Positions 34,901-47,090 of a stretch of 64,000 nucleotides of DNA are shown in pieces. Source of the DNA: Syngnathus acus (Eukaryota > Chordata > Actinopteri > Syngnathiformes > Syngnathidae). Within the stretch, counting starts at the first letter, position 1; each line of letters opens with the position of its first letter. The notes beneath the pieces were generated by a model. It made no database searches and had not been told where the DNA came from. It saw nothing but the letters and a program-made list of their open reading frames with translations. Where the stretch lies: contig NC_051107.1 in NCBI RefSeq assembly GCF_901709675.1, positions 2,533,501 to 2,597,500 on the forward strand. The letters run 5' to 3'. A program made the translations under genes and the position numbers.

Positions 34901-36934
34901 CCTTTGTGTCGACCCCACGTTCGGCGCCACGGTGAGGCGAGCCGCCTTCTCCATTTTCTCCTGGTAAGCACTTCTCCCGCACCATATGATTTATTTATCA
35001 CCCTTTATTTATGGCCATAGGGGATGTGTATGTATTTATTTATTTCATTTTTAACAAGGCTCTCCGTACCTGAGAGCAGAAAAAAACACAACGACCGCCA
35101 TTCCTATTTCCTCCCAATCCAATGAAATCATCTTCAGGATCTCACATGGAGGAACGTATCCCAAAAGGTTTTATCGCCGAGACGTTGAGAAGACGTTTGT
35201 TGACCCCATCAAAGCGAATGCTCCGGGTCCCGTGTGATGAGTACACGCCGTGTGGCGTATGTGCTGACCTCATGAGACACGCTGGCATTTCAATAAAGCA
35301 AAGGACACGGGACACTTGACTCGAGCGCTCCCGGCGGGGGGGTGTTTTGGAGAAGGGGTGGGGCGGGCGGAGTCGCCACGCGACGAACCGGAGAATTAAC
35401 AACAGTCGGTAAGGTAAAAAAAATATGGATGGCAAAGCGAGGTGCTGAGGCGAAAAAAAAAAAAAAAGGAGCAGGTGTTGCTTTCACTTTTCAATGTCTC
35501 TTTCAATCATTACGGCTGGGAACCAGTGGCGGTGCCATTTATAGGCTGGGTCACACCTGGTGTTAGCGGCGGGAGAGCGCCAAGCGTGAGTCATTCCGCT
35601 CTTCTCGGGAAGAATATGATGAGATTCCGGGCCAACGCCGCTCTTAAATCGCTCGACATCTGCTTTCGACTGATTGAACAGAATTGAATTGATCAAGGTT
35701 TTTTGTCGGGGAACTCGGCGAATTAGCGGCATAAACATAAAAATGACTCGGAATGTGAGTTGAGAACGCCGGACCGAAGCGATCAAAAGAAGTTTTGCCG
35801 TGACTTCATTTTCAGCCGTTCGCAAGGTCAGACAGTGGGAAACGGTTTTAATGGAACAATGGAGTGACGCTAATCTGGCTGTCAGTCAAGGAGAACACGA
35901 AAGCTCGTTTGGGCTTCAGTCCAGACTGAAGGTGTAATTCAAACAAAAAAGTCAAGTCGATAGCTCGGCTCGCTTTGATGGCGCCTAAGTGAGGCAAAGG
36001 TAATGCCGTTTGATTCCGATCTGACTCGCGAGCCGGAGATGTAAAGGCGGTGCAGTTGAATGGATGCTCTGCGCTTAACTCATAAAGAGGCATTGCGACA
36101 TATCCCGCGGGGAATCTTTTGAATTGCATCAAATCTCCGAGGAATTAGGAATGTCATAAACGGATCAAAAGGGATGTCGGGCTTTTTATCTGGTCTGCTC
36201 TGAAGCAAATGTTCAAGTAGTTCAATGCGTTCCGGGTTCTTTTTTTGGTCTCGGCTTGTAAAAAAAAAAAAGAAAATCGGAATGCTAATGTCTTAGCAAT
36301 GCTAACTAACCAACGGTAGATGTCAACTTTGACTCAATTTTACCCAAACAAACATGAATTGAAGCACTCGAAAGCTAGGCTAGTTGGGCCGAGAGTCAAG
36401 TGTGTTGTCGTTTGCGACGTGTTCCGACAAATTACATTTGTATTCTCCCGGAAGGGCAACATGACTTCTTTGCTCCATTTATAGTCTAACAAGCACCTGT
36501 AATTGACTGCGGGGCTCGTCTGTCTCCACTGATGGTAAACAGCGAGAGGAAGTGAGCGAGCGGAGACGCTTATGAGATTTCTCTTTACCGCGTGCATCGC
36601 TCATCTTTCCACCCCGCTGTCCTCCTTCCCATTCTGCTCCGGGCTCTCCCTCCATTTCTCAATCTCAATTTGTTTGAATGAGGGGGGGAAAAAAACACAG
36701 CGGGAGAGCAAAACACACAGCATCAGACACCAAACGCCGGAAAGCGCGGCGATAATAGAGCAGACAGGCGCCATTTTGTATGCCGGGGCTGCGTCGGTGA
36801 TTAATTGGGCTGGCGGCGCGAGCCGCACGACTGCTGCAGTGCGCGTTCGAGTCGCTTTTGTTGTCGGGGAATGGCAAGTTTTGAGATACCGTGATCATTT
36901 GCAGCTTGCTGTTTGAATGGAGACTTACAAACTA

Positions 36935-37005
36935 GCCTGTCCATGGGGTTCTCCATTATATGTTCGCATTAAGCTAGCAAGGGCGTTCCCAAGGCAAAGT
37001 TGTGT
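36935..37005 (-). repeat. fragment of the GTTAGC-type dispersed repeat
   Basis: TAGCCTGTCCATGGGGTTCT then TGTTCGCATTAAGCTAGCAA. Third module only. Confidence 0.4.
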
Positions 37006-37127
37006 TTGTTCTAAATACACAACATTTAATTTTCTTTGTTTTATGTTTACTTTGATGGAAAAGTAATTTTTACATCACTAATTGACTGCCCCCTGTTGAT
37101 TCGGAGTATGCACTAGAAAAATAGTTA

Positions 37128-37297
37128 TAAAATCGATAAGTTGAAAAAACAAAATATCTCGCTTGAGTGAATATCATCAAAATGTGAATAAAATCAGACC
37201 AAAATGAGACGACCAAATCGTTAAGTTGAAAAAACAAAGTATCTTGCTCGAGTGAATATTTTTAAAATGTGAATAAAATTAGACCCAAGTGAGGTCC
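37128..37297. repeat. two-copy tandem duplication, period 85 nt
   Basis: AATCGATAAGTTGAAAAAAC (37131) and AATCGTTAAGTTGAAAAAAC (37216), each followed by AAAnTATCT.GCT.GAGTG and AAAATGTGAATAAAAT.AGAC. Confidence 0.8.
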
Positions 37298-37477
37298 TCT
37301 TCATATTTTTCCTATCCTACAATTGCCTGGAGGGTAACCAAATTTCAGACCTCTCGATTGCAGAATTGACTCTCAAATGAAGGGCGAACTTGACAGTAAT
37401 GCCAAAAAATCCTTGCCTTCATGCTCATGCATTTGCCACCCAGACAACAAATCATATTTTTAAAGTCACCCACGACA

Positions 37478-37517
37478 ACAAACAAACAAACAAACAAACA
37501 AACAAATAAATAAATAA
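37478..37517 (+). repeat. AAAC/AAAT simple repeat
   Basis: (AAAC)n passing into (AAAT)n. Confidence 0.9.
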
Positions 37518-38107
37518 CGCCAGGCACAGTGATGCTTCTTGGAGAGGAATAATGATCTTGCACTGCCAGTTCTGGAGAGATTATCTCATTGTCTGCACCA
37601 CACATTTGGACAAACAGCTGCGCTAGCAATTAAACACATTCAAAAGGCGCTAATTGAATTACTTGTGACTTCTTCGCACTCAATATTTTTCCGCTCAATC
37701 ATCTATTGACTGCATGTACATATACAAGAAGCATGCTTCTATTTAAATTATATTAAAAAAAAGGTTTAACTGTGTAATTCGACAGGGAACAAGGGGCTTA
37801 ATCATCACGCTGTTGGGATTTTTCGCCAGCGTATGCACCTTGGCACATGCGAGTGTTGACTTTTGAATTTGTAAATACCTGAACAAGCATGCTGGAGCCA
37901 GAGGAAACAAACAGGCAAACAAGCACTCAGAGAATTGCGCGTGTTTGTTCTGGACTTGACTACATTGTCAAGAATTCGAGTACATTCGGAGTCCGTTTCA
38001 AGCCCATGAGGTCAAATCTAATAACAACAATAGTGGATTTGTCTCCCTAAATATATATTTTTAAGACAAACAGTTTAGACCGTTGGAATTTCATACAAAC
38101 ATACAGC

Positions 38108-38190
38108 GATGCGATTCGTTAGCCTGGCTATGGCGTTTTACATTGCTCCTTAGCATTAAGCTAAGCAAACTTTTCAGAAGCAAAGTTATG
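38108..38190 (-). repeat. fragment of the GTTAGC-type dispersed repeat
   Basis: CGTTAGCCTGGCTATGGCGT then CTTAGCATTAAGCTAAGCAA, followed by TTTTCAGAAGCAAAG. Confidence 0.45.
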
Positions 38191-41100
38191 TAGTAGTCGT
38201 TTTTAAAACAGATGTCTTCAAGTCTAGCATTCAATTTGACCAAACTGGGAGATTTTTTTTTTTCTCACCCTCAAACTTAATGCGCTCATTTACACATATG
38301 GCGTACACATATAAAACATATGGCGATAATAATCAAATACAAAGACGCCTTGCTGAAAGTTCTACAATCAACGGTGAGAGGGATTTTGTGTAATGATGAC
38401 AGTTCCAGAAATTTCAAAGTCAGCACTCAAACTCCGCTAAAGCGTACATTCATAGAGATTCATAACTGGCCCTCCTCCAAATCTTCATCCTGTTCTTTGC
38501 TAAGTCTCCAAGTCGACGGCTAGGACACAAGACGATTTGCATACAAGTGTGCCTGACAGCATCTCGGGGACTTTAAACAGTTTAAAATGATCTAATTATA
38601 AACAGTGCTAATCAGGACGCTCGCACAACCACACGGAGCCGTAAATCTCGTCGACTTTGTATTTTTATCTTTGGTGGAGCCAAGCTTTAAAAAAGTAAAG
38701 GATCCGCGGTTGCCGTGACGGGCGGGCACGTCGTTTCGCAAAGGTTCATAACGCGATTACCGGCTCAGAAGTTGATTTGACATCAAAACACGGCCGGAGG
38801 AACATTTTGCCATGATTTTTAAGAGGAAAATCTGCTTGGAGAATATAACACAACAAAAATAACGAAAGAGCTACAGCGTCGGCGCGTATATTTCCAGAAA
38901 GAAGAAATGTTTAAGTTTCAGCCGCAGCTGAACTTTAAAATCTTGTCTGTGCGGAAAAAGGCCTTCCAGTGCATTCATCTCACTAGCGGGAGGCTTCTTG
39001 TGAGCAAAGACGAGTCAAACCGATCCCAGCGCAATATATAAATGTATATATATATATAAGAGAAGTCAGATCAATGGGAGATTTTAAGACAACTTCCAAA
39101 AGTTCTGCTAAGAAGCTATGTAAAGAAATAAAAATCACAGTTGACTTCTTCAATTTAACAGGCTGCCTTGGCGCCATCCCGCTAAGAGTCGATGAATAGC
39201 CGCAGAATAGGATCTCGTTCTTCTTTGTTGGTATCGCTCGGCGGGAAATAACCGACTGACAACTTGTGAAAACCAAGTATGGATCAGTTCTTTTATTTTT
39301 TTTCATTCCTCACAGCTGGAATTCGGTCGATAAAAATCCAGTGGGGGCGGCCATTTTGTATACCCGCCCTAATGTTGACACTGGACATATTCCAGATGTA
39401 ATCTACGAAATAATGAGCCTCGCATTGATTTTCTGTTAAAGAAAGAACTGACTAGTTAAAAAAAAAAGAATTATATCTGCGACTTCATCATTCGCTTCAT
39501 AATTCCGGCAGTTAAATGTTTTCTTTTTTTTTTCTACCAGGGTTTGTGAGTCAGAAAAGAGCCTGATCTCCAACTCCGGCTGTTCCCAGGTATTAAATCC
39601 CTTCTGCTTCGATGATCAGCTGCCTGTTACTCATTCCCGCATTCTGCTGCGGGGGCTTTGCATTTTTCCACGACGCACACGCTCGCTAAAAAATATATCA
39701 TTAAAACTCCACTAAATGCATTTCCCGGTTGTGGTAACGAGCAATATTCAATAAATGCCGTTCAAATTTACAGCTGAATCCTAAACCGCATGGATTAAAA
39801 ATAAAAAATAAAAAATTAAGTATTGCTCTTGGCGGTAAAAACTTCCAGAAGCCAGCGAGGGTGAGACAAACAAGAAAAGTGCAGAGTGAGACAAAAGCCA
39901 TCTATTTTTCTCTTTCATTAGAGGTTCTCTGCATGCTGCAATGCTGGAAGAACAGCCGCGGGCGTGCGCGCGCACGGGCGCGCTCCAAACCGCCGCGCCA
40001 CGGCCAATCGACATTCGGCGCACACGCCAACTCGGACGCATAAGCGGCGGAACACGGCTTGTCGAGCGAGAATCGCATTTTGCCAGTTGCTGCTGGTGCT
40101 GCGTTTCCTTGGATTTTCTACCTCATGAATTTGGAATAGGGTCGAGCCTCTAGCGGATCCCTTCCTCTTATTTTCTCCCCTTATCTTGTTTTTCTCTAAT
40201 TACTTTAAACTCGAGAAATGACCCAAATGAGTCGAAGCTCCCCCTCGAGGCCCTGCTGTGAGCGATAAAGCTCCGTGTTACAAATTAATCTCCGATGCTT
40301 GACGGCAGTGTTGTGTTTTTTTTTTTGTTTTGTTTTTTAGGGGGGGTCCGGCATCTCTGGTGGCATCTGACCGCAGCGTGGGTGGGAAGAGGAGAAGAAA
40401 GTCGCTCAGACGCAACAAAGAATACACAAAACAAGTCCAACTACTGGTGGAAACTTTCTTCTTCCCCCTCCCCGCTCTGCCTGCGCTGCCACGGCAACAC
40501 GGTCAAAGTAATGACATTGACTAAATACATTAAGTGTGATGGGGTGAGGTATAAAAAAAATATCAATGCATGTGTAATGTCAGCCTTTTATTGAGCGTCC
40601 ATCTAAATTTACTCACTTTGGTCGGCCATCTGTCAACTAAATAAAGACTCCGGCAGCCCGAATTTAGTTCAGAAAATTTTCCATTTAAGAAACTTTGACA
40701 TGTGTGCTTGAAACGAGCGGCTGGCAGCGGCAGATTAAGACCTTGGATAATACCGTGGAGGTCCTGCCTGAGAACGAGGGGTGGAGGATGACGCATTTGT
40801 CAAAAAAATGAGAATCCAGTCGAGACAACGGGAGATTAACGAGGCTGCAAATCTAATAAGAAGCCCTGAAAACAGCGTAAGGAGAAGCCAGGGAAAATGC
40901 AAGCGATGGAGCCACGTACGATGCTGTGTAAATTACAATTTCCCGCTTTGAATAATAACAGACTGGTCGTGGAAAGAAAAGCGAACTTTCAAATTAGTGG
41001 GTTCAGCGGCGCCTCTGTCAAAGTTTGGGGGGGAAGAAGCGGCGGCGGAATGTTCCGGCCGTCATTTGTCAGGTTGGAGCGGCGTAATTGCCCCGAACAT

Positions 41101-42879
41101 CCATTTCGATGTAAATATAACGGCGGCAGCCAATGGAAGGGAAAGAGCAGATCTTGAATTCTTGACATTATTTTCTTAATGATAACAAACAGATTAGTTT
41201 GCGAGATTTGATTTGACATCTAGCTCGATTGAGATCGATCCAATTAGTAGTTAAACCAATGAGTCGATTAATCGGCTTTAGTTCCTCGCGCTGAGTCTTA
41301 AAGCTTCAAGTCAATAACTGACTGCGCTGGATCGAACGTGATGGCCACAGTTCTGTTCGGCTCGAACGGTTCTGTATAATTTCAGAACTTTTTTCCTCTC
41401 CCGGAGAATTGACGGAGAGGAAATGACGATGGAGAGAAACGAGCAGTCAGACGAGATGGATGGAGAGCATCGATCCCCCCGTCGCACATCCCGGCGTTCC
41501 GACTTTCCGACACGGCTTGTTGCTAACGTAACAATGCAATCGCCGTGCCGACAGAGTTGTAATTCTGGTCCAGTCACTCGGGCTAATCGGCCTCGTGCCG
41601 GCCCGCCATCCATCAGCCGGGGCCTGTCGGAGGACGAGTGTGCGTTTGGAGAGAAACGACGAGATGCGTGCACGCCTCGTTTGATTTATTAGCAGCAAGA
41701 CCGGGAGTAAGGATCTACAAATGGAGTGTCACGCGAGGGTACGGGGATATTTAATCAGATTAAGAAAAAAAAAAAAATGCACAGTGTTGGACAACTATTG
41801 GATTTCAATGTAGGAATTGATTTATTCGATGAGTTGAAGCGTTTTGTGTCCGGCCAATGAAACCACAGTAACCAAAGCTCACTGAGCTGGGAACAAATCA
41901 ATTCAGGAAAAGCAGTAAGGGGGGGAATTCCTGTTGGTCATCATATCTGAGCCAAGTGATAGAAATTGGCAATTTGGGCGAGATGAGATGAAAGTGGCGA
42001 GGGTAATAATCGGCGTCTTTTAATGTCCTGTGGAGACGGCAATGCGATTCCACAAAGGGTTGTTAACTCCTAATGGATATTGTCGCTTTCACCCAGCTGG
42101 GAGACGGCGACCATAAGGCTGGCATCAACTCTATTTTAATACAATCGTCTGTTAATGACCTCTGGAGCATGATTTAGATTGAAAGGAATTGCAAAAAAGG
42201 GAGGTCGGACAAAAAAAAAAAAAAAAGTCTTTTGCAAGATGCCAAGGATGAGCTAGCAAAGAGCTCGACGGAGCGCTTGGGCCTTGGTTCACATGAGCGT
42301 TCTCCAAAGACAGCTTCACCTTGAGATGAATACCAAGGCCGCTTTAATTAGTTACACATGGATGGCTTGACGCTTGTACGACACCCACTCGCTCAAACCC
42401 CCTCCGAGCATCTTCGGGCCCGCGTGACTCAGCGATGCGGGCCTCGATGAAAAGTCGAACGTTTCTAATGAGTCTAATGAAGGACATGAAGCGGGGAGCT
42501 AAATTGACCCGAGGGACAAAGTTGCGCATCCTTGAGAATCAAGAGAACATTTTTTATCAAAAGCATCGTGATCTAAGCGTCAAAATGTGCACAATTGAGT
42601 ATCATTAGCATCACGAGCGGGATGGCTGAAAAATGGTTAAAACCGCCGAGACAACAAGATGGGTAAATAGACAAAAGTGCCAAGACTTGAGTTTGGGCAG
42701 CTGGTGCGCAGGTGTGTTTCTCCAGCAGCCATTTAAAAAGAAATCTCCAGACACAGGCTGGACAAACTGATTCACAGACCTCGAGGTTAAAGTGACATCT
42801 CCGCGCTAGGGCCATTAGTCGCATTAGGGGGTGAAAAGCGCTCCCTGCAGTACCAAATACCCTTGTCCTTGGTGACTTT

Positions 42880-43250
42880 CAATTACAAGATAAAAAACGA
42901 TAAAAAAAAGAAAAATACAAATAAATGAATAAAAACTATATATATAATAATTTAAAAAAAAATGTAAATAATGGTTTTAATTTTTTTCTTATCATTTATA
43001 TTATATATTATTTATATACTGTACATATTTTTTTAAATATTTGTAATTTTTCTCTTTTTTTTTCTTTTTTTTCAATTACAAGAAACGATAAAAAAAGAAA
43101 GAAAAAACAAAAAAACTATATATATAATAATTTTCAAAAAATGTAAATAATGGTTTTAATTTTTTTTCTTATTTTGTATCGTTTATATTTTATTATATAT
43201 TATTTATATATGATACATATTTTTTAAAATAATATTTGTAATTATTTCCT
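42880..43250. repeat. two-copy AT-rich tandem duplication, period about 193 nt
   Basis: CAATTACAAGA begins at 42880 and again at 43073. Each copy then has AACGATAAAAAAAG, ACTATATATATAATAATTT, AAATGTAAATAATGGTTTTA and TTATATTATATATTATTTAT. The copies differ by small indels. Confidence 0.8.
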
Positions 43251-44788
43251 TTTTATTTATTTAAGTTTATATGTATTTGTTTTATCTCTTGGAATTGATA
43301 TAGAGTGAAACTGGTCCGAAACTAAAGACCAGAAGCTCCTGCAGAGCGCGGTAGAAAAGGCGGCACATCAGTTCAGAGCCTGAGAACTAATTAAACGAAT
43401 CGGGACATAAATGATTAATTACACTCTCATTTTCTTGCGTTTGTCGTCGACTGCTGGCCTTTAGTTTGTCTATGTGGGTCATAGAGGCAAGAGTAGGTCA
43501 CGGCTCGTTTGAAAGCATTTCTGTTATTTGAAGCGCGTTTTAGCTTTCCGTGTGGCGTATTTAGCAATTCCCTCAGCAGGAGGGGGAGGGGCTCCCCCTC
43601 GGAGCGAGAACACCTGCATCTTTTGCTGAGCAATAAAATCAGACGGCAACACAGCGGAAAAGCTCCGCTCCACTGCGGATTTAAACTCGCTGGCCTTCCC
43701 CCCCCGCCAGAGATAAGCCCTCCTGTTCCGTTCAAGAAATCCGACCGCATATCACAGATGGGGAAGTGAATTATCACCGCTTTGAAGTGCAAAGCGACAC
43801 CATTGACGGAAACGGGACGCAGAACCGCCACCTCGGATATATACGGGCGCCTCGGAAGAAACAAAGTCCGTTTTTCATGGTTTCGCGTGGAGTTTTATTA
43901 GGTCTTGAGTGGGGAGGAAAGGGAGGCAAAAGCATCTAATCTACGCAGGTGACAGAAGTTTGGCTGCTAGGTTGTAAAGCTTTCCGAAGACCTTAAATTG
44001 CAAAAGCGGCGGGAGAGTTCAGACCTCTGCCAAGGCTTGCGCGTTTGTCAACTCCATCGACGGCCGTGATACATCTCCATAGCTATAAAGCGGGTCAAGT
44101 TGCATCCTGTTCCAGAATCTCTTCCTCATCTCGAAACTGGATCCGATCCAGATTACATTCATCAGGAACGAATTCAGCTTCAACATGAGGATCCAGGATG
44201 CTCCAACGTCAAGAAAAAAAAAAGCTATTTTTAGTTTGCGCCTACAGCAGTCATTTCGAAACGCAACATTTTTTTGCTGACTGTCATGTGGACTGAAAAA
44301 TTAGCTGCGGCAAACTTTTTCTCTCCTCCGGGGAGCCGAGCTCGGCGGCGGCGGCACACGGAAGTAGGACATATCCCGCTTGGGACGCAGCGGCATCCTT
44401 CCGATCGTCATGACGACGATAAACTACCGCCTCGGCCACCCTTTAGGCCCCGCTCGTTTGTGGCCTGCTAACGACATTAGCATGCAAAAAAACGCTCACG
44501 GAGGAGAGTAAACAATGGTGCGCCAATTAAAATGAATCCTCCCCATTAGCATGCGGAGAGCCTTGTATGGGCTGTAATCATCGCGCCGCAATCACAAAAT
44601 AATCACAGAGAAATTCCCGGCAGTTCACCAAAAAAATGGCAACCCGTCCACGAAACTCCGCCTCTACTTAGCGCCTCAATTTTGTTTCAACCACCACCTG
44701 GCCATTGTTAGATGTTCGGGCCCTGACATCGTCTTACGTGCTCACATGTGTACACAAGCGACTGCTGTCACAGCATGTCGCGCACGGA

Positions 44789-44791
<3 letters not shown>

Positions 44792-44845
<54 letters not shown>
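44792..44845 (+). repeat. AC microsatellite downstream of exon 2
   Basis: 54 nt of uninterrupted (AC)n on the plus strand, hence (GT)n in the gene's transcript, 942 nt past the exon 2 donor. Confidence 0.97.
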
Positions 44846-44848
<3 letters not shown>

Positions 44849-45020
44849 CGGAGGGCAAGAGAGCGAGCGCACTATCTGCTGACTCGTCTCCAACACACAC
44901 ACGGTGATGTGACACCGCGGTAAACATCGATGTGCTGACTGCCGCAGCTCGCAGCCCCGAGGCGAGCCGGCTCCAAACATGCACACAGAAGAGTCGGAAA
45001 TGGATGCTCGAAAAAAAGAA

Positions 45021-45034
45021 GGGGGGGGGGGGGG
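45021..45034 (+). repeat. G14 homopolymer
   Basis: Fourteen consecutive G after AAAAAAAGAA. Confidence 0.9.
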
Positions 45035-45748
45035 CTAGATGGCCTTCACGTCTTCAGGCCCGTCAGTCGGTAAATATTTGCCCAAAGTGATGTTCCGCAA
45101 TAAGACAAGGACGCCGGGGCCCATTTCGCATCCGTCAATATCACTCGGCGCATTTCACGAGTTGATGCGAGGCGGCGTCTCGATAGATTCCGGTCTCGTT
45201 TACTCTCATGCAATTAGCTTGCTCTCTCGCCTCACCACTTGCTCTCGCTTAATACGGGCGTGATTGTGAATTGACTCAACGCCGCACACTTTATTGTAGC
45301 CATTCGTTGCTAAAAGATGCTTTTAAATAAATGCGTGACTCAAAATATGAAAGAGCCGAACGCACCGACACCACTTGGGGGGGGTGCACTTTGATACAAA
45401 TGCAAGTGGCCTAGATTGTATTTGTTTACTTCCGCGTCTATTTCAGGTTGGGAGGCTTGGAGATGAAAAGAGACGGAGAGTAAAACCACATGTTGGCATT
45501 TCCCTTCCTTTTTACTCACCTTTGAGACGCAACATCACAGATAAATACGCATTTGATATCAATTTTTTTTTTTCCAAGTGCTACCGGTAAGACATCAAAA
45601 GGAGGCTTTTGTTAAGACTTGAAATGTAGAAAACCACCCAACGCATCTGAGGTGATCTTAGAAGATTTAAATTTTCCAACAATTCTGGTTTAAATCACCT
45701 GGGCGCAAAAAAAAAAAAAAAGTGTGCCGTACCACAGCCCAAAATCTA

Positions 45749-46003
<255 letters not shown>

Positions 46004-46271
46004 CTAAAGAGAGAGCGAGAGCAGGAGAAAAAATGAGTAAGGGATGGACTCTCACACGTAGGTATGTGTGAGAGGCTGACAGGTAGATTGATTTTCCCAC
46101 CATCAAGGGCTGTGCCGGCCGCCACGTACGCTAAACAGACGTCTCATTAGCATGCGTTACAAAGTTTCGGCAAACATACGTTAAAGTGTCAGCTGTCTGT
46201 CACACGCACATCAGAAGTGCTGAGCGCAGCCGAATCGGGATCAGGATGACGGTAAGCAATTAAACATGGAC

Positions 46272-46278
<7 letters not shown>

Positions 46279-46323
<45 letters not shown>
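46279..46323 (+). repeat. TG microsatellite upstream of exon 2
   Basis: 45 nt of uninterrupted (TG)n on the plus strand, hence (CA)n in the transcript, starting 276 nt before the exon 2 acceptor. It is complementary to the repeat at 44792-44845. Confidence 0.97.
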
Positions 46324-46326
<3 letters not shown>

Positions 46327-47011
46327 ATTTTCAAATGCCTTTATTCCCTTTTATGTGAAGCGGCTGCCACTTTGCATCTGCACGTTGACATTTTTTAAAG
46401 GTCGCCAATACCTCGTGTGACTTTTTTTTTTTTTTGTGACATGTCCAGCGTGCTACCTGCTTCTCCCACACAAACTATGAGAATTTTTGTGGTTATTTTC
46501 TCTGTATGAATTTTTATTTTTTTTTTTAGCGCGATATCGTTGCAGTGACAGCGTATGCATAATTCATGGAGGCCACAGATGGCAAATAACCCAAAACTCA
46601 AAACAATTGGCGAAACAACGCGTTAATGAGCATTTTCGCTTGTCCTCTCGCTCTCGTTGCAAATAGACATCTCCATTTCAAAGAGGAAATAAAAGGCACG
46701 GCGGCGAGGAAATGCGATATTTATCTGTTTACGAGAGCGGCGCAAACGCGACCGAGTGACCTGTGCAAACTCTCCACTTTGATCTTTTGTTTATTTTAGA
46801 TTCGACAAATGTGCAGAGAATGGAGAAGTATGCAAATCGGCCGTGCTTTATTTTCATGCACCTGTTAGACATTTCATTATAATAATAAAACCACGCACTC
46901 ACTGGTGGAGCGAGGAAATTCTTAAAAAATATAAATATATTTGATGTGTTTTCCCTACAGGTGGAAATGTGGAAAAGGGAAAAAAAAAAGAACATTAAAA
47001 AGTCAACTGAA

Positions 47012-47090
47012 GGGGGTCCAAGTATATTTTGAGGAGGCCTATGCCCCTGTGACCCCCCCCCCCCCCTCTAGCGCCGCTTCTGGCTGCACT
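47012..47090. repeat. end of a CAGTGGCGG(C/T)GCTAG-type repeat (possible)
   Basis: The minus strand reads AGCGGCGCTAGAGG followed by G14, GTCACAGGGGCATAGG and CCTCCTC. This resembles the right end of the element at 50896-51096. No partner end was identified. Confidence 0.35.
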
